Below, one piece after another: positions 1 to 12,700 of a DNA stretch of 64,000 nucleotides. Within the stretch, counting starts at the first letter, position 1; each line of letters starts with the position of its first letter. The notes under the pieces were generated by a model, which was not told where the DNA came from, ran no database searches, and was given only the letters and a program-made list of their open reading frames with translations. This DNA comes from Spirometra erinaceieuropaei (Eukaryota > Platyhelminthes > Cestoda > Diphyllobothriidea > Diphyllobothriidae), in contig CACRXP010000001.1 in the NCBI GenBank assembly GCA_902702965.1, positions 4,878,447 to 4,942,446 of the forward strand. Reading direction: 5' to 3'. Made by a program: the position numbers and the translations under genes.

Positions 1-187
1 TTGTCTAACCTTTTACATCAGTATTCGTTATGTTCGCATTCTCATGAGAAGATTTGACCGAATACGTGCGAGGTTAAGAAATAGAAAAACGGTAAGTCTG
101 AGGTTTAACTGCGCAACAGACAAGAAATAGAATCGATTGGCATTAACCGAACGTAACGCGATCGGTGCGTGCCTCCGATCATACCCT

Positions 188-362
188 ACAGGACAAAGAG
201 GCCGGCACTCAATGGTTAGGACGTTGGACTTCCACTCAACAGGTCGCGAGTTCGAGCCTCGGGAGTCGCATACCTCGAGAATGGGTGTGACTGGCTGATG
301 GCGGCTAACAAATCAGAAATGGCTATCTCAGTGTCCTCTGTCTTTGTCAATAGTGTTGTTCT
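188..362 (+). repeat. SINE-A copy, short form, diverged
   Basis: The tRNA-like head is still visible: the segment around CTCAATGGTTAGG is box A-like, and GAGTTCGAGCC is box B. The SINE-A body follows (aatcagaaatggc, then a degraded form of gtcggtaataacattctg). It lacks the long 3' tail. It aligns with the better copies at 34630 and 54986 and looks old. Confidence 0.8.
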
Positions 363-1142
363 AACCGAAAACTATCAGACACTCATGAACAACCTTTGAG
401 CAAACACATGACTCATGTCCTGGCCCAACTAGTCTATTCGCGATAAGCATACATACTGTAACGAGTGGGGCGTCACTAAACAATCGCGTACATAACTACA
501 CGAAATACCGTTCTGTTTAGCGCGTGTCTAAGACAGAATGATAACGATCTAGCACAAACTCTCCTAATCGAATCAAGGAGTGAGCAGCTCCCCCAGAATT
601 TGTTTACTGCCGAAATCTACTTATTCACTTTGGCCAGTTAAACTGGACCACACATCTAACGTTCCCCTGAAGTATACCGTTATGGAGAACTGAAACGGAG
701 TGTACAATCAGAAAGTCGGGGAACTGGACTCCCACATTCTGGTGAACAATACGTCGTTCTACAAATGACGTCACGACAGCAAGTCCTATCCCGGTAAATC
801 GGCAAATCCAATGATTGCGCTAATTAAGAGCCTTTTCACCAAAATCGTGTTCATTGCATACACATGAAGAATACTTGAGGGGCCGCACTTATACGCAGAC
901 CTTTACGCGGAAGCGCCATTTCGTCTTACTACTGTCTGTGCTGAAGTAAGCCAGCCACGCGGAAATACGGCCTCGTCTGCATCAATCTTGTCCTTCTAAG
1001 TTTGCCATGGATGGCAATGAACTAACAATCCACTCCCAGGATAACACTGATCCATCAACTTAGAGCAACACTCGACAGCCGACGACGTGAATGATGGCTC
1101 GAAAGACATGTACACAAAGCTCCCCTATGATGCCACACTTAC
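363..1142. other. Unassigned; probable intron or 3' flank of the exon at 1143
   Basis: I see no repeat or open frame with splice signals. On the minus strand this lies directly downstream of the splice donor at 1142. Confidence 0.4.
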
Positions 1143-1581
1143 CACGCATTCAGCCTTCAGTGCGACAAACTTGTTGAATGCCTCGTCCGTGATCTCGACG
1201 TTGGCCATCGCTAGGGGCTGGGAGTCCTGTGGGGTGGCCAAGACCTCGACGCGCACACGTCCGGCTCGCTGTCCGATCAGGTAGGGGTAGCCGTTGCGGG
1301 GATTCCAGTAGATTATGGCTGTCACCGTGTCCCTGACGACCTCTGCTCCCGTGTGGCCGTCGCCCGCCCGCGTTAGTCTCAGAGCCCACGCAGGCAGTAG
1401 GCGCGTGACGTCCAGCTCTACGGGCTGATGCACCAGGTGTTCGTATTCGTTGGGAAAGCTGGTAGTGGTGGTGGCAGTGATGGTGTCATATCCGGCAGCT
1501 GTTCGGTCCCCGTCCCGCTGCGCCTCCTCCATGTCCGAGAGGTACATTCTCTCCCCGGTTCCGGGCAGTGTGGTGTACATG
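1143..1581 (-). CDS. Candidate internal coding exon, product not recognised
   Basis: On the minus strand a CAG acceptor after a pyrimidine-containing tract (cttctgccag) precedes base 1581. The frame then stays open for 146 codons to a consensus donor GTAAGT starting at 1142. The exon is 439 bp, enters with one base completing a codon and exits at a codon boundary. The peptide has a protein-like composition: an acidic stretch (DMEEAQRDGD), a Thr-rich run (TITATTTTS), then alternating hydrophobic segments such as TAIIYWNPRNGYPYLIG and RVRVEVLA, suggesting beta structure. There is no transmembrane helix and only one Cys, near the end. Local GC is higher than in the flanks. The entry phase fits the exit phase of the exon at 17250-17551 (AG + C gives Ser). 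I recognise no family. The ATG at 1580 could instead be a start codon, but the acceptor directly before it argues for an internal exon. Confidence 0.6.
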
Positions 1582-4046
1582 CTGGCAGAAGGTATAGACG
1601 ACTTAGGAAGGCTTGCAAAAGTGATGTAGCTATGAGCAAGGGAGGGAAGCTGGAAGCCTCTCCTATGGCTATCTGTTGTTCATTCCATTCCTCACCAAAT
1701 CCGAAAATCGGAGGGGCTGACACAGACAGTTACCTTCGAATCCAGGGGCTACAGTAAATCATCTGTATGTCAGGCTGTTGTAATCATCCAGTATCCAGTG
1801 CGTCTATACTTGACTGCGTTTAGCTCGCGGGTTCTAGTTTAAACTCCTTAGAGCCAATATAGACAAAGGAAGGACGTCGGGGGGAGGTAAGCCCTAAATA
1901 TTAATCGTGAAACATTCTTAAACTCTGGCCGGCCAGTGCAGGATCCCACAGCACTCTTCCTACCCTCTTTACCTTTGCGCTTTTGTTTCAGTACAGCTCA
2001 CTATCACAATTTTATACTTGATTCTACACGGTAGAATTATAAATTCTCCCTAATACTTCAGCCGACATACCTGCGGTAAGCAGGAGGATCACATACTGGC
2101 AGTAGAAGTCATCCTTTCGCATGGCAAGCTAGTAATCCAATATGACGCTCGTCGTTCTCTGCAGAGCACAGAAGTCACTTGATTATTCTTCCCTTTAAAA
2201 TTTCTTCAAGTTAAATGGGATATTTTCTGCATACAGTCAAAGACGTTTGAGAGTGTCAGTGACAAAACTGGTTGAGATAATTGGAAGTGGGCTGTATTAG
2301 GCGATATTCAAAAGGACATGGTCTTCGTTTCAGCTCCTAGTCTGTAGGTGAGTTCATTTAGGACCGAAATAGAAGCGCTGAGGTGGGGACATTTGATAGA
2401 AAGATTGATGGAGAAACAAGTCAAGGTTTAGTGATCAGTCGGCCGGTTTGCGTGAAAAGAGGGACCAGGTCCTTGAAACTATCTTCTAATGCCTTACCCA
2501 ACTTCTGACATTCTGAACCTCTTATAGGAGAATGCATTGTGCAATATAGGTCTAAAGGGTTTTCTTTACTGTTTGTTCTGTTTGATTCCTACCTCTGCGG
2601 ACAATCCCCCACCAATGTTTTCTCTCGAACCCCTTTCCTTCCGAAACGCGACTGTTGTTAGTACTGAATCAAATATGTTGGCATCACGCACAGGTGGGTG
2701 TTTGAGGAAAACTATTCAAAAAAGATTCGTGTTAAAAGTCTCCAGGAAAAAAAAATCAAACTAGATTTCCTGCGGTAGGTTGTTGGGAACCGGACTCATA
2801 AACTGTATTTTTAGGAGAACCTGGAAGGCGGAAATCGTCTTTCACAAATTCGGACGAAACCAGCCTAGTTAACTGATGCACAAGCAACCTATTCGCTTCT
2901 CTGCTCCAAATGCTTGTGTCCATCGTCTATCCTGGATCTCAAACCGGGCGTCTCATCTAACTGTGCTCTAGCTGTTTTCATTTGTTTTGCCTGGATTAAG
3001 TTTCGCAGCTAACAAATGACCTCTACTAAAACGCCAGAATCCAAACCAAAAGGGACATCTGAGGCTAAAACAGGTAAAGGAAACAAAAGTAGGCAGCCGG
3101 ATGTAGAAAAAAGACATTATTTTGGTCAGATGAATGACTTCTCTAGGTAAGCCTTTCAATTTCCCCGAAAAGTAATATGTAAACTTGGAGAAGGTTTGAT
3201 GACACAAATCTCAGTTTCAGTCCGGGTCTGATAGGAGTATTTTAGTGGCATTTTGTCAACAAGCGGTCAGTAGCATATACGTGCTTAATAATGCGCCAAA
3301 TTCCCAGCAACGATAATGACTGAACGCTAGGTAGAAATGAACGAAGACACTCCTTGGCCATTCCGGCTTTAGGAAGCACAAATTTGAGGAGATTGAGTAT
3401 GCGTTCGTTGAGAGAAGATCCAAAAGACCAAAACGAGGCCTGTCTAGATATTCTCAAGCGAGTAGCGACTCCGCGAGGATGGTAATTCAATCAGTGATTG
3501 ATTTCCTGTCAGTACCAGTGGAGGCGCACACAGGCCTGTCTGCGGGCGTGATCGGCAAGCACTCCGCCCAAAAAGGGACTCATTTCATGGACAGCAATCT
3601 CCACTTCAGCACACAGTCAACTATGGGCGTTTCGGTGAATAGCCGAAAACCGCTGAATTCCCATTTGCGCAGGTGTCGAGCTATTTTTGGAAAGGCGCGT
3701 ACGGGTAACTAGCACAGAACCGCCCCAACATAGATGGCCCTAACAGATGGAGGTACAAGGAAGGGCGGGTTCCAGAGGTTAGGTGGGGGAGGAAAGGTGG
3801 GTGAGTCCTGTGGCTAGAGAAATCTTGGATTAAATCAGTTGCGATCTTCCGGTGTCGTGAAATACTGTTATCTTCTGCGGACTAACAAATTCGGTAAGAG
3901 CAACAAACTCGATCTGCTGGTTGTGAAGGCCAGCAGAGTTCGACTACAAATCCACACTCCCTAATGTACATGCATGCTTAAGTAAATGATTAGAGGAAGT
4001 GTGAGGGTTACACAATCGTCGGCTATTACTCGGTGGCTTGGACTGA
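1582..4046. other. Unassigned intergenic or intronic sequence
   Basis: I see only short open frames without splice-site support and no repeat that I can match elsewhere in the window. Confidence 0.4.
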
Positions 4047-4165
4047 ATAAAATTACCGACATAGACGAGCGGGACTGGGATGGCCATTCCTGCCGTCATC
4101 AGCCAGCCATTCCCAAGCCCAGGCTTTTGCGAACCCCCGAGGCTCAAACCCGCGACCTGCTGGTA
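4047..4165 (-). repeat. SINE-A fragment (body and part of head)
   Basis: Read on the minus strand it matches SINE-A from the T-arm region through the body to the taataacat end. The A-box half of the head is missing or degraded. Confidence 0.7.
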
Positions 4166-4462
4166 GGGGGCACTCAGTGGTGTATCAAGCATTTACGTCT
4201 AGCGATCAAACCACACAAACAGTTGGGCTCACACTCTACCGACTGCCATGGATAATGTGTAATGTGGGTATGGTATTCGCGGGTGTCTTGATTGCAGGAT
4301 CGGAATCGTCGCATATTCCGTCCTTCAACGCACATAAGCCAGTGGACGTCACTCCAGCGCTGCGCATTCACAATCTTAGCTGGCAGAGCTTAACCCCTAC
4401 TGGCTCAAACGTTTACGTCCGTTGAATTAAGAGCTGGTGTGCCCACCGGCCAATACCCCGAG

Positions 4463-4550
4463 GTTTTATGTACCCGGAGTTGGGTCATCACCGACTAATA
4501 AAGACGAATCAGCCGCAAATGGTCATTCCGGTGCCCGCTTCCCTTGTACG
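4463..4550 (+). repeat. Degraded SINE-A body fragment
   Basis: Segments gagttgggt, ccgactaata and aatggtcattcc follow the order of the SINE-A body. The head and the end are missing. This is a weak match. Confidence 0.45.
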
Positions 4551-5789
4551 AAATAGAACAGCAATGGGCGATTAATGGTGAGTACTAACGACATTTCAGG
4601 TCTTTTGGAATATCCAAAAACAGATCTTTTTGAAGGTGGCCAATCTCTCGGCGACGAAGTCATCAAACCGTATCCAGCTACTTTCCACCCGCCGAATACT
4701 TCCTGGACAGGGTCATCTCAGGTTCCGAACGAGTGATTGAACAGTCAGTCTAGAGCTGCAGACCTGACTGTACTTCATTTCGGGTACTCAGGACTGAAGT
4801 CCATGCTAACTGAGTAAAATTAGGTGAGAGGATGCGGCGTTGCCGGCGACCAAACGGGTGTGGTGGGACAGTGACTCGGTTCATACTGCAAATTAAATCT
4901 GCTACTTGGACGTCAATCAAAATTTAAGTTTGAAAAGTGCAGGCTTAATGATCCGACAAACAAAATGGTAAGGATTCCGAAATTCTCATGAGACAACTCA
5001 AGACCCTAACCTAGGCCCATACGCACGTTCTCTCTACACAGCTGGTGTAGTCGGTAAAGGGCCTCCTTTTATCACTCTAGATAGAAACCCAGGCATCTTT
5101 ATGATCTACCAGTTAAAGACTACCATGAGTCATAAACAACAGTTAACAACTCAAACTCACTTTGCCCTCAATAATGGTGGTATATTTTAAGTGAAATGGA
5201 AGGAGAATTAGTTTTACTTGCATAGTTTCTTGTCTTATAAACAGTAAAAGTTAAGCAAAATCACTTTACGTTGAAATGTCTCAAGCTCCATCGGCAACCC
5301 GGGCTCGCATACTAAGGGTTTGTATGAAACCGAAATACTCCTGAAAGTGGCATTTATCCATTTTGGCATGCAGGATAGGTCGTTTGCCGATCTAGGTAAT
5401 TGAACAAAAGGCGTGGGACAAAAGTCGGAATTTGGGTTCCAACTCTCGCGGGAAAGCTTCACGGATGCTATAACGAGTGAGCTAGTTATGAAAGCTCTGT
5501 AGTCTCAGACAAATTACGCGCAAATTGTGCGGGGGACCAACGACTGCCTAAGCCTGCGCACGACCTAAAATTTCGAATGAGGTGAGATTCTGTCGCTTGT
5601 GCTCTTTTGAGAGTACAGCAACTGGTTGAGTGCGCTCTACTGCCAGACTTCTACCTCATAAGCAGATTCATACGCTAATGAATACCATTTGTAAAGCACG
5701 AAAATAAGCATTTTCGATTGTATGTTTTATTTGACGATGCAACTATCTGGGAACTGGCCATATGCGAGGTTCAGACCTTAAAATCTCTC
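4551..5789. other. Unassigned
   Basis: I see no gene, RNA or repeat here that I can support. Confidence 0.35.
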
Positions 5790-5952
5790 ACACAGGTCGT
5801 GTATGTGACAAGTGCAGGCGGGGTCACTAGATATGTCAGCCACTGCGCCCATGCCCAGCACCCGGCAACTGACCAGCTCGGACAGTGGCTGCGGCCTGCG
5901 GGTGAGAACAGAGAGTGAAGTCGACGACTCAACGCGTTTTCCTCCCTGTAAA
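5790..5952 (+). repeat. Family C repeat, 5' part, split by MITE M4
   Basis: It contains the family-specific block with agctcggacagtggctg, then gtgaagtcgacgactcaacgc. The same order occurs at 56.9-57.0 kb (minus) and 49.7 kb. The family C sequence resumes at 6377, on the far side of a TIR element. Confidence 0.6.
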
Positions 5953-6375
5953 TAATGGCTAGATCGCAGTTGGTAGCCCCGGCGCGCATTACAGGTGGCT
6001 GGGGGGTTTGTTTACTGGGGTTAGCTTGTGGGCCTCCATAGTCACATCGGGTACATTAGGCTTCCGTTTTACGTTTGAGGTTAGGATTAGGGTACCGGTT
6101 ACTGGTTTCCGATTTTCCGGTTAGGGTTATGACTTTAGGCTTCGGTTTTCGGGTCATGGTTAGGGCTTGAGCGTACGAATAGGTTCCAGTATTACGGTTA
6201 GGCTTCTCAGTTACGGCCACGTCTAAGGGCTGCGGTTACGTTTACGATTTCGGCTAGGGTTAGGGTTGCCGTTAGGGTTACCGGTAACGGTTGAGTTTAG
6301 GGTAAGGGTTAAGGTTGGGATTAGGGTTAAGGTCGCCGTCCGCTTCCCATTCCGGGCTACCAACTGCGATCTAGC
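5953..6375. mobile_element. MITE of family M (copy M4), Mutator-like, inserted in family C
   Basis: The ends are inverted repeats: GGCTAGATCGCAGTTGGTAG at the left and its complement CTACCAACTGCGATCTAGCC at the right. They are alignable with the other M ends (AGATGTGGTTATGTAGCC). The interior from about 6047 to 6335 is a degenerate GGTTAGGG-type array. Flanking TAAATAAT and TAAACAAC are an approximate target duplication. There is no coding capacity, so the element is non-autonomous. Confidence 0.65.
6047..6335. repeat. Degenerate telomere-like (TTAGGG-type) array inside M4
   Basis: Repeated variants of ggttagggtt are mixed with diverged units such as ccggttactggt. The purest stretch is gctagggttagggttgccg near 6253. 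The array sits inside the MITE rather than at a chromosome end. Confidence 0.75.
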
Positions 6376-6376
6376 C

Positions 6377-6805
6377 TAAACAACAATCTGACGCGTTTGG
6401 AGATATCACGGTGGCTGGGAAAACTGCCAACTGATGAGATAGCTTGAACCTCGCAGTCAGACCAATGTTTATTTTTGTGGAGTGGCCGACTGGTGGACCG
6501 GGCGTCAGACTGCAATGGTTCCTTCTTAATGCGGCTCCTATAGCACTACACCTAGTGGAATCCGTGCTGGACGTGGCGGCACGCCTAGGGGCGACCACGG
6601 CCGCGCCAGCCACATGCGCTTTCCCCCACCTGCGGTCTTCTTGACTCCACCTTGACACCGGCGAAATATGGAAGAGGAGAGAGTGCGGTGGATGCCGTGT
6701 AAGTCTACCGTCGCTATAAACTAGTTCACGCGCAATTTACCGCCCATGCTCTCAACCTACCGAGAATCACACGGTGGACATCGTCAAAGCCGACGGTTGA
6801 ACTGT
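6377..6805 (+). repeat. Family C repeat, 3' part
   Basis: It continues from the block split at 5952: caatctgacgcgtttggaga, ctgccaactgatgagatagc, gtcttcttgactccaccttg, gagagagtgcggtggatgc and acacggtggacatcgtc occur in the same order as at 49.8-50.3 kb. No open frame is conserved between copies. Confidence 0.7.
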
Positions 6806-7774
6806 CACATGGGTCATTTGGTGAGAAGCAGCTTTCACTGACTCTTTTTGAGACTCAGGCTAGAACCTTCACCAGTGGCCGCACAGTAAGTTGCAGGATG
6901 CTTACTGGCGAGCAAGACATGGGAATAGAATTACGCTTTTAATTTTGCGTGAATCTCTTTCCCAGAGTCCAACGTCAAACTCGGATGTGTTGGGACTTTG
7001 TCGGGGATATGAAGCTTTGAGACAAATTAAATCAACGAGTGAGGAGCTCGAAAGGCCGCCTCTGATTTATCATCTGCCACATGGAAAGCATTCGCCAGAA
7101 CATAAAAAGGCCTTTAGTCGACTTACCGAGCTGTTACCGTGATTTTGGTGTGCTCGAAGGCGGGTGTACAAGTGCTCCTGGTTCTGAAAGTCAAAAGAGA
7201 TCGGGAAATTCATAAGGCGCCATAAATTAGGCCAGGAAGGAGAGAAATACCTTGCAGCATTCACTGCCACTTTTAACAGCGACGGTGCAATAACTGAATG
7301 TATTTGCAAATTAGTGCAAATATAGGCAAATTGTGCTGCCAGGGGCAATTAAACACACTTATGTGAAGAATTCGTGGGCAGCTTAAAGCGGCAAAGTGGG
7401 GTCGCTCGCTCGAACAACGAGAGGGCAGAAATGTGTGTCGGGCAAAGTTAAAAAGGGCTGTCATAAACAATAAACTTCACCCCTCGGTGGTACATTGGGG
7501 CAGTGTGTTTTCCTGGAGCAGGGAAAATGAAGTGTTGAAATTGGGGACAAGGTAGGCAGTTAAGTAGGACGCAGGAGGCCGTTTCAAAGCCGGTAACTAT
7601 CTTCAGCGGACCCCGCTTTCTTCTCGCTATGTTGCCTCCGTCATTCAAGTCAGCATTTGCGCACACGGTTTCGTAAATAAACCGACGTTCAAGAGCTGTC
7701 CTTGCCAGACTAAAATGTTTTGGCATTACACGCCCTATGCCGCCCTGCCGCCCTACTAACTGGAAATATGAATT
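6806..7774. other. Unassigned
   Basis: Open frames of up to 110 codons exist on both strands without splice support. A pyrimidine-rich acceptor-like site on the minus strand near 7517 has no matching downstream exon. Confidence 0.35.
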
Positions 7775-8190
7775 AGTCAACGCTTCTCATGAAAAATTTG
7801 CCGAAATTCCGAAATGTGCTTTCGGTTGGAAAGGTGGTATGGCAGCCGTCATTATCATGCAGATACTACTTGGGCAGTCATTTTTGATGAGTGTGCTTTT
7901 TGCAGACGGTCGGAGAAGGAAGCATTGAAAAAGCGATATCCTAGTATGACTGGAATATCAAAATATTCCCGTCATTCCAGGATATCGTCTTTTTAATGCT
8001 CCCCTTTGCGACCCCGTGCAAAAAGCACACTCATTGCAAAATGACTGCTTAAGTATTATGGTTTTTTAATTTTATCTTCGATGCCCTCATGAATCGAAAT
8101 ATCTCATGTATGAATCATGTGCAAAACGTCCTCCTAATCGTTTTGGAAAAAATTAGGTCTCCTTAAAAATATTCTGATTTTAGAAAAGTT
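7775..8190 (+). repeat. Foldback family F copy (F4) with internal palindrome
   Basis: Its left part (catgaaaaatttgccgaaattc) and right part (ttcgatgccctcatgaatcg, catgtgcaaaac) follow the order of family F at 29.4 kb. Inside it, 7860-7958 and 7963-8061 form imperfect inverted arms of about 100 bp around ggaatat-caaa-atattcc. Confidence 0.6.
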
Positions 8191-8564
8191 TCTCCATCGT
8201 AGAAAATCCTGAACCGAGTATGCCACTGCAACTGCGTTTGGTGCCTCCAAACTCCAAGTTGTACACTTTTCATTTAGAGAAGATCACACAACGTCCAAAA
8301 AACTTGATAATGTATGTCACCCATGCTGTTAACAAACGGACGGATATGATGTTATTTGAAAGGATATTCCACGGTCTTAGAGAATCTCATAATAAAGGAC
8401 TTTCAAACCATATCAACTGAAAATGTAAATCGAACTTAACGTCCTACTAATAGATAACAAGAAGAGGTAGTGTCGTTTTTTAATTTCATCAGAAATCAAC
8501 TGTTAACTTTGGGCAGATCAGTTTCTACTAAGGTCAATAGGCAGAGGCCTATTTTTGATGTAAG

Positions 8565-8850
8565 AATATTTGGACCAAAGTCCATCAGTTACGGTGGAAT
8601 GACCGCTGTGCCTATAGAGCTTAGTGTAAACTGATATACTCCAAGTTAGCAATTAATTTCTGAGGAAATCAAAAACAACAACTTCTGAATTAAAGTATCT
8701 ACTAGAAAGCACACGGGGAATTCTGGGGGACCCACTGAAGAAGCGAACCCCTCGCAGCTGTGCCATGCGGTGGCAGAATATCGACGAAATCCTCGTGTCT
8801 GGGCTTTTAGCTGGTACCTGTGTAGCTAGTATGGTATTTCCTAACGCTAA
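8565..8850 (+). repeat. Unclassified repeat family E, copy 1
   Basis: Segments tactccaagttagcaattaa, tttctgaggaaatcaaaa and agctagtatggtat occur in similar form and order at 46.77-46.97 kb (tactccaatttagcagtat, tttctgaggaaagtaaaa, gtcagtatggtat). No coding potential is evident. Confidence 0.45.
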
Positions 8851-8861
8851 AAGGTGTGTTA

Positions 8862-9010
8862 TGAAGCCGTTTTATAGGATATAATTCGATTTATAAGGGC
8901 ATTGAAAATCGATAGGGACAAACTAAGCTACATAAGTAGTCATTCCTTAATTAGTGTTCATTTTTTAGGCTACCAAAAAGACGCGTATTCAGAAGCCGGT
9001 ACCCTGGCGA
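8862..9010 (-). repeat. Foldback family F fragment (F5)
   Basis: On the plus strand it reads atataattcgatttataag, gcattgaaaatcgatagg, acataagtagtcatt and agaagccggtaccctg. This matches the right arm of the 29.4-30.3 kb element in order. Confidence 0.6.
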
Positions 9011-9129
9011 GAATGCAGTATGCTGCGAATACCCTGCAAAATTCATTCGTGAGTTCGACTATCATGGATGACGATGCCCAGCGTGTGCCTTGCAGACTGG
9101 GAGCAGTACCGGTGAGTAGCACGTGAATT

Positions 9130-9430
9130 GGTTACCAAGGATAGCCGACTTTCGCAGCACCTGCCGCACTCTCCTCCCTCATCCACCTGAGCCAGGTGTT
9201 AATACTACTGTGTAAAGAAAACCGGAGACGGGATCAGGCACATCGGATGACAAAGCTAAACAGCCTGTCAATACGGACCACGCCCGCGCCTGGTCCGCCA
9301 ATGGTGAACCATGTCTTCACAAAAACAAATTTGGTTTGAATCTCATCTCGGAGTGGGAGCGTCATAGAAGCCACATTCAGAAGGAGTCATTATTGAAGGC
9401 CGACTCGCAACTCTGAGAGGAGAACCGAGT
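9130..9430 (-). repeat. Family C repeat copy, diverged
   Basis: Reverse-orientation matches to family C include cgcagcacctgccgcactct, then the gtgggagcgtcatagaagcc block and a following acattcagaaggag. Order agrees with the 56.4-57.0 kb copy. Confidence 0.55.
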
Positions 9431-9628
9431 TCTACCGGCAGCTGACAGCCCTTCAAGCCAACACTCTTAACGCATCTTGGTAATTTCAGAAGCGCTTTAT
9501 AGTTATCATAGTTAGAAATGCGCTGATGTGTCGTGGGACGAGTTCCCCAATGTTTATCTCACTCTCAATTTCCTATCACATGCACTAGTTCACTGTCCGA
9601 GCCGGTCAGTCGACAGGCACTTGGATTG

Positions 9629-9700
9629 GATTCGAATCCCACGGAGGTCACCGAGTTCTCCACAGTTGGGTTCGATGAGATCTTGCATAAATTAAATATA
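9629..9700 (+). repeat. SINE-B fragment (right half)
   Basis: It contains the box B region (ggattcgaatcccac), then ggaggtcaccgagttc and the terminal cacagttgggt. The left half of the tRNA-like unit is replaced by other sequence. Confidence 0.6.
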
Positions 9701-12700
9701 GCCGTAAGGTCCACACGATCCTGGAGGTTCATTAGTCTACAAGACCTCTGAGCCTGAGGTATAAGACACGAAGTTCCATCACTGCTTATTCAGAGATCAG
9801 GATAAGTTTATGTACTCCACTTTCACAGTAAGTAAATGTCATGTTAGTGGGCTGATTTCTTGGAAACTTTAGTAGGCAATTTGCGCAAGTAGTACACTTC
9901 AACAGCAGGAACCGGTCTATCTTAAACTTGGGCTGAGCTTCCATCCTGGAGTTAAGTAGAACCACAAAACGTGGGGGCGATACGCTACTGCCCCAAGTTC
10001 TGCGTTCTAATAAATACTTTAATCGCTTGTCTGTGTACGGCCTGGTCCTGCCCTAACATATACGAGCTTCAACTTATGTTGGGGGAAAGTGATCTCATAG
10101 CATACCCCCCTCCTACAGCTCCATTCGACAAAACTATCCGCACGCAGACACCTCCCTTTTGGATTTGGGGCTGTCGGTTATTCAGAGGGAAACAACAACA
10201 GCATTAGTAGTCAAGAAGCCTTTGCCGAAAAACTCCCTTTTTAGGTGCACATTGTACGCCAACTGTGTCGCAGTACAGTACACGCACCATCGTGGTGGAC
10301 CACTTGAGGGGGGTTGGACAACAAGCAATCGCCCATCCGACTGTCAGAATTTTGACTGCTGTTTAACGACCCTGCCACGATGCCGATAGCGGCAGCCCTA
10401 GTGTGTATGGCTGCGGCCGAACTAGGTAGTGTGGTAATTATCAACCAGAGGTCTGGGAGCTTTGTAGCAACACGCTGTGTTTGCTCGGACGCACACACGG
10501 AAGTAAATAAGTGTGTCGTCACCTGTTGAAAGGTGAGAGAGAGAGGGAGAGGGATCAGAGGAAGCATCAGCCGAAGGTGTAGAGCTGAAGTGGAGGTAAG
10601 GATAATTACACAACAAAAACGCCAGCTGTCCAGTGCCTCATGACTACCAAATGTTAGATCTTGGCAACTGACGATCAAGGCCGAAAGGCAGCTCAGCGCC
10701 AATGCAGTCTAAAAAGGGGGTTAAAAGGAGCCTTGCACTCGGAGAGGTGTCATGCGCATCAGTCGGAATCTCGCAGCCAAATCTGCTAACAAGGTCACTT
10801 CGGAGGGAGTTAAACAGGCAGTTTTAAAATGAAGCAGCTTAAGTAGAGGAGATAGGGGCCCAGCCCAGCTTGAAGGTCGGAAGGCGTGTGTGCTGGCGCC
10901 TACAGAGGAACGAGCGACAACTTCGAAGGTCAGGGTCAGGGCGCAATGATAATTTTCGTTGGACTTATTTGCGGCCCGTTGATTACTGCAAAGAGGTCAA
11001 ACATGGTCGCTCCAGCTATTGTCTATATTTTTACTAGCTTACCGACCCCCAGTTCACTGCAATTCGACGCTACCATGGGTAAGGACGGCTAAAAACTCTT
11101 ACAAGGACGCCTGGGTGCAACGCGTCCAATATCCCCGAAGAGTGTACCTTTTGGTAATTGCTTTCCAGTAATTCGAGTGACGCTTATTGCATTCTTTCGC
11201 ATCCTGTGGTCTCGACCATGAGTATCCGGCTAACCCACTTCTTAAAGCACCCAAAACGTCGATTCTGTCTTAAGAGTGGCGGTGGGCAGTTCTGTGACAA
11301 ACAATGAACGATCATGTAGTAGCAGTGGACAAACGTTGTCAACCAAAAGCTTTTTGTCGTGAAGGACACATCTGCAACCGAATGTAGCATGTAGTTGTTG
11401 CATGCCAAGTTGCCTCTGGCAGTTTTCCTTATCAGGCTGATAAAAAAGGAAGACAGACAAATGTTGAATTTCGCATAAACGCATGCAGGCGTTAGGCAAA
11501 TAAGCATTGTGTGCCATCTGGTCCCAATCCTATGGTGCAGCTACGTAGACAACGTTCTGATTCGCTCAGGAAATTGACGACAACGGTCGAAAGACAGGCA
11601 GCCTTGCTGATATGGCTGAAAGGCGAGTGAGTTTTTTTTAATCTGTAGAGGTTCATGAATTACGGCGACAATATTGACAGAGTTGGAAGCAAAATAAATC
11701 TCTGGGGTGAGCAAGATCTAAAAGACATTTACAATAACCGGATTTGACAGCATTTTCCGCGATTGGTCCAGTTCGGTAACGAAACATTATTTTTATATAA
11801 CGTTCAGCAAATATCCGGCTTTTCGTCTTGAGCATGCTTTTCGAATAAAATACTGATTCAAATTCTCTACTGTTGAAACCTGAAGATTCTGACAGCCCAC
11901 TGCAGAACGCCATCAAACCGACTAGACGATTTTACAATGATTTTACAAAATTTATGAACAAAACCTGACAACACTAGGCTTACCGGTATGACCAACTACT
12001 AGGGTAGGAAACCGAGACTCGTATTATCTTAGGTGTTCCAGGTAGAAATCCGTAATCAAGACTTGCAAGAATTACTTTTACGAAGCAGAATTCTAGGCAA
12101 ATATGCACATCTGTGATCGAAGGTAAGCAAAGTTTATGAGTTGAGTTACTGTTTATTTAACAATTTACCGACGCATGACCCGCGCATTATTATGATTTTT
12201 AGTCTCCTAGATAACCGGACAGATGTTCTGACTCTAATGAGATCTCATAAATCACTTTAAAGTTACTGCAGTAGGACGTTCTACAAGTCGTAAAATGCAG
12301 TAATAAACCCGGAAAACTGACCCAACTAGTAGATTTAAATCCTCTTTTGGTACAAGAAAACGCTGCAAAAGGCGCCCAGCTTGCAGATGCTGAGATCAAA
12401 GGATTGAACGCCTTTAAAATTATTTCTCAAAAATAGATAAAAACAATATATAGTTGATGAGCAAACTATTTCAAAGGGGATCCTGTTGCTCATGGATTAA
12501 AACCTCGAGCAATTGACGTACGATTCGAACTATGCCTGCCGCTATTAAACATTTTCAAAGTGCTGGTGACTTAGGGCCTCAGGGTGAAGTACTGGCGTTC
12601 CTATTGACATAAAACTCAAGAATATGAGTGGAACCGAGGCTCGTACCTTTTCAACTCAGAAATTGACTTGCCTATGGAAGCCGATTTTGAATAAGCTAAA

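Noticed and set aside
10241..10702. 153-codon minus-strand ORF
   Set aside because: Composition reflects local CT-rich sequence, including the GA/CT tract. No splice or domain support.
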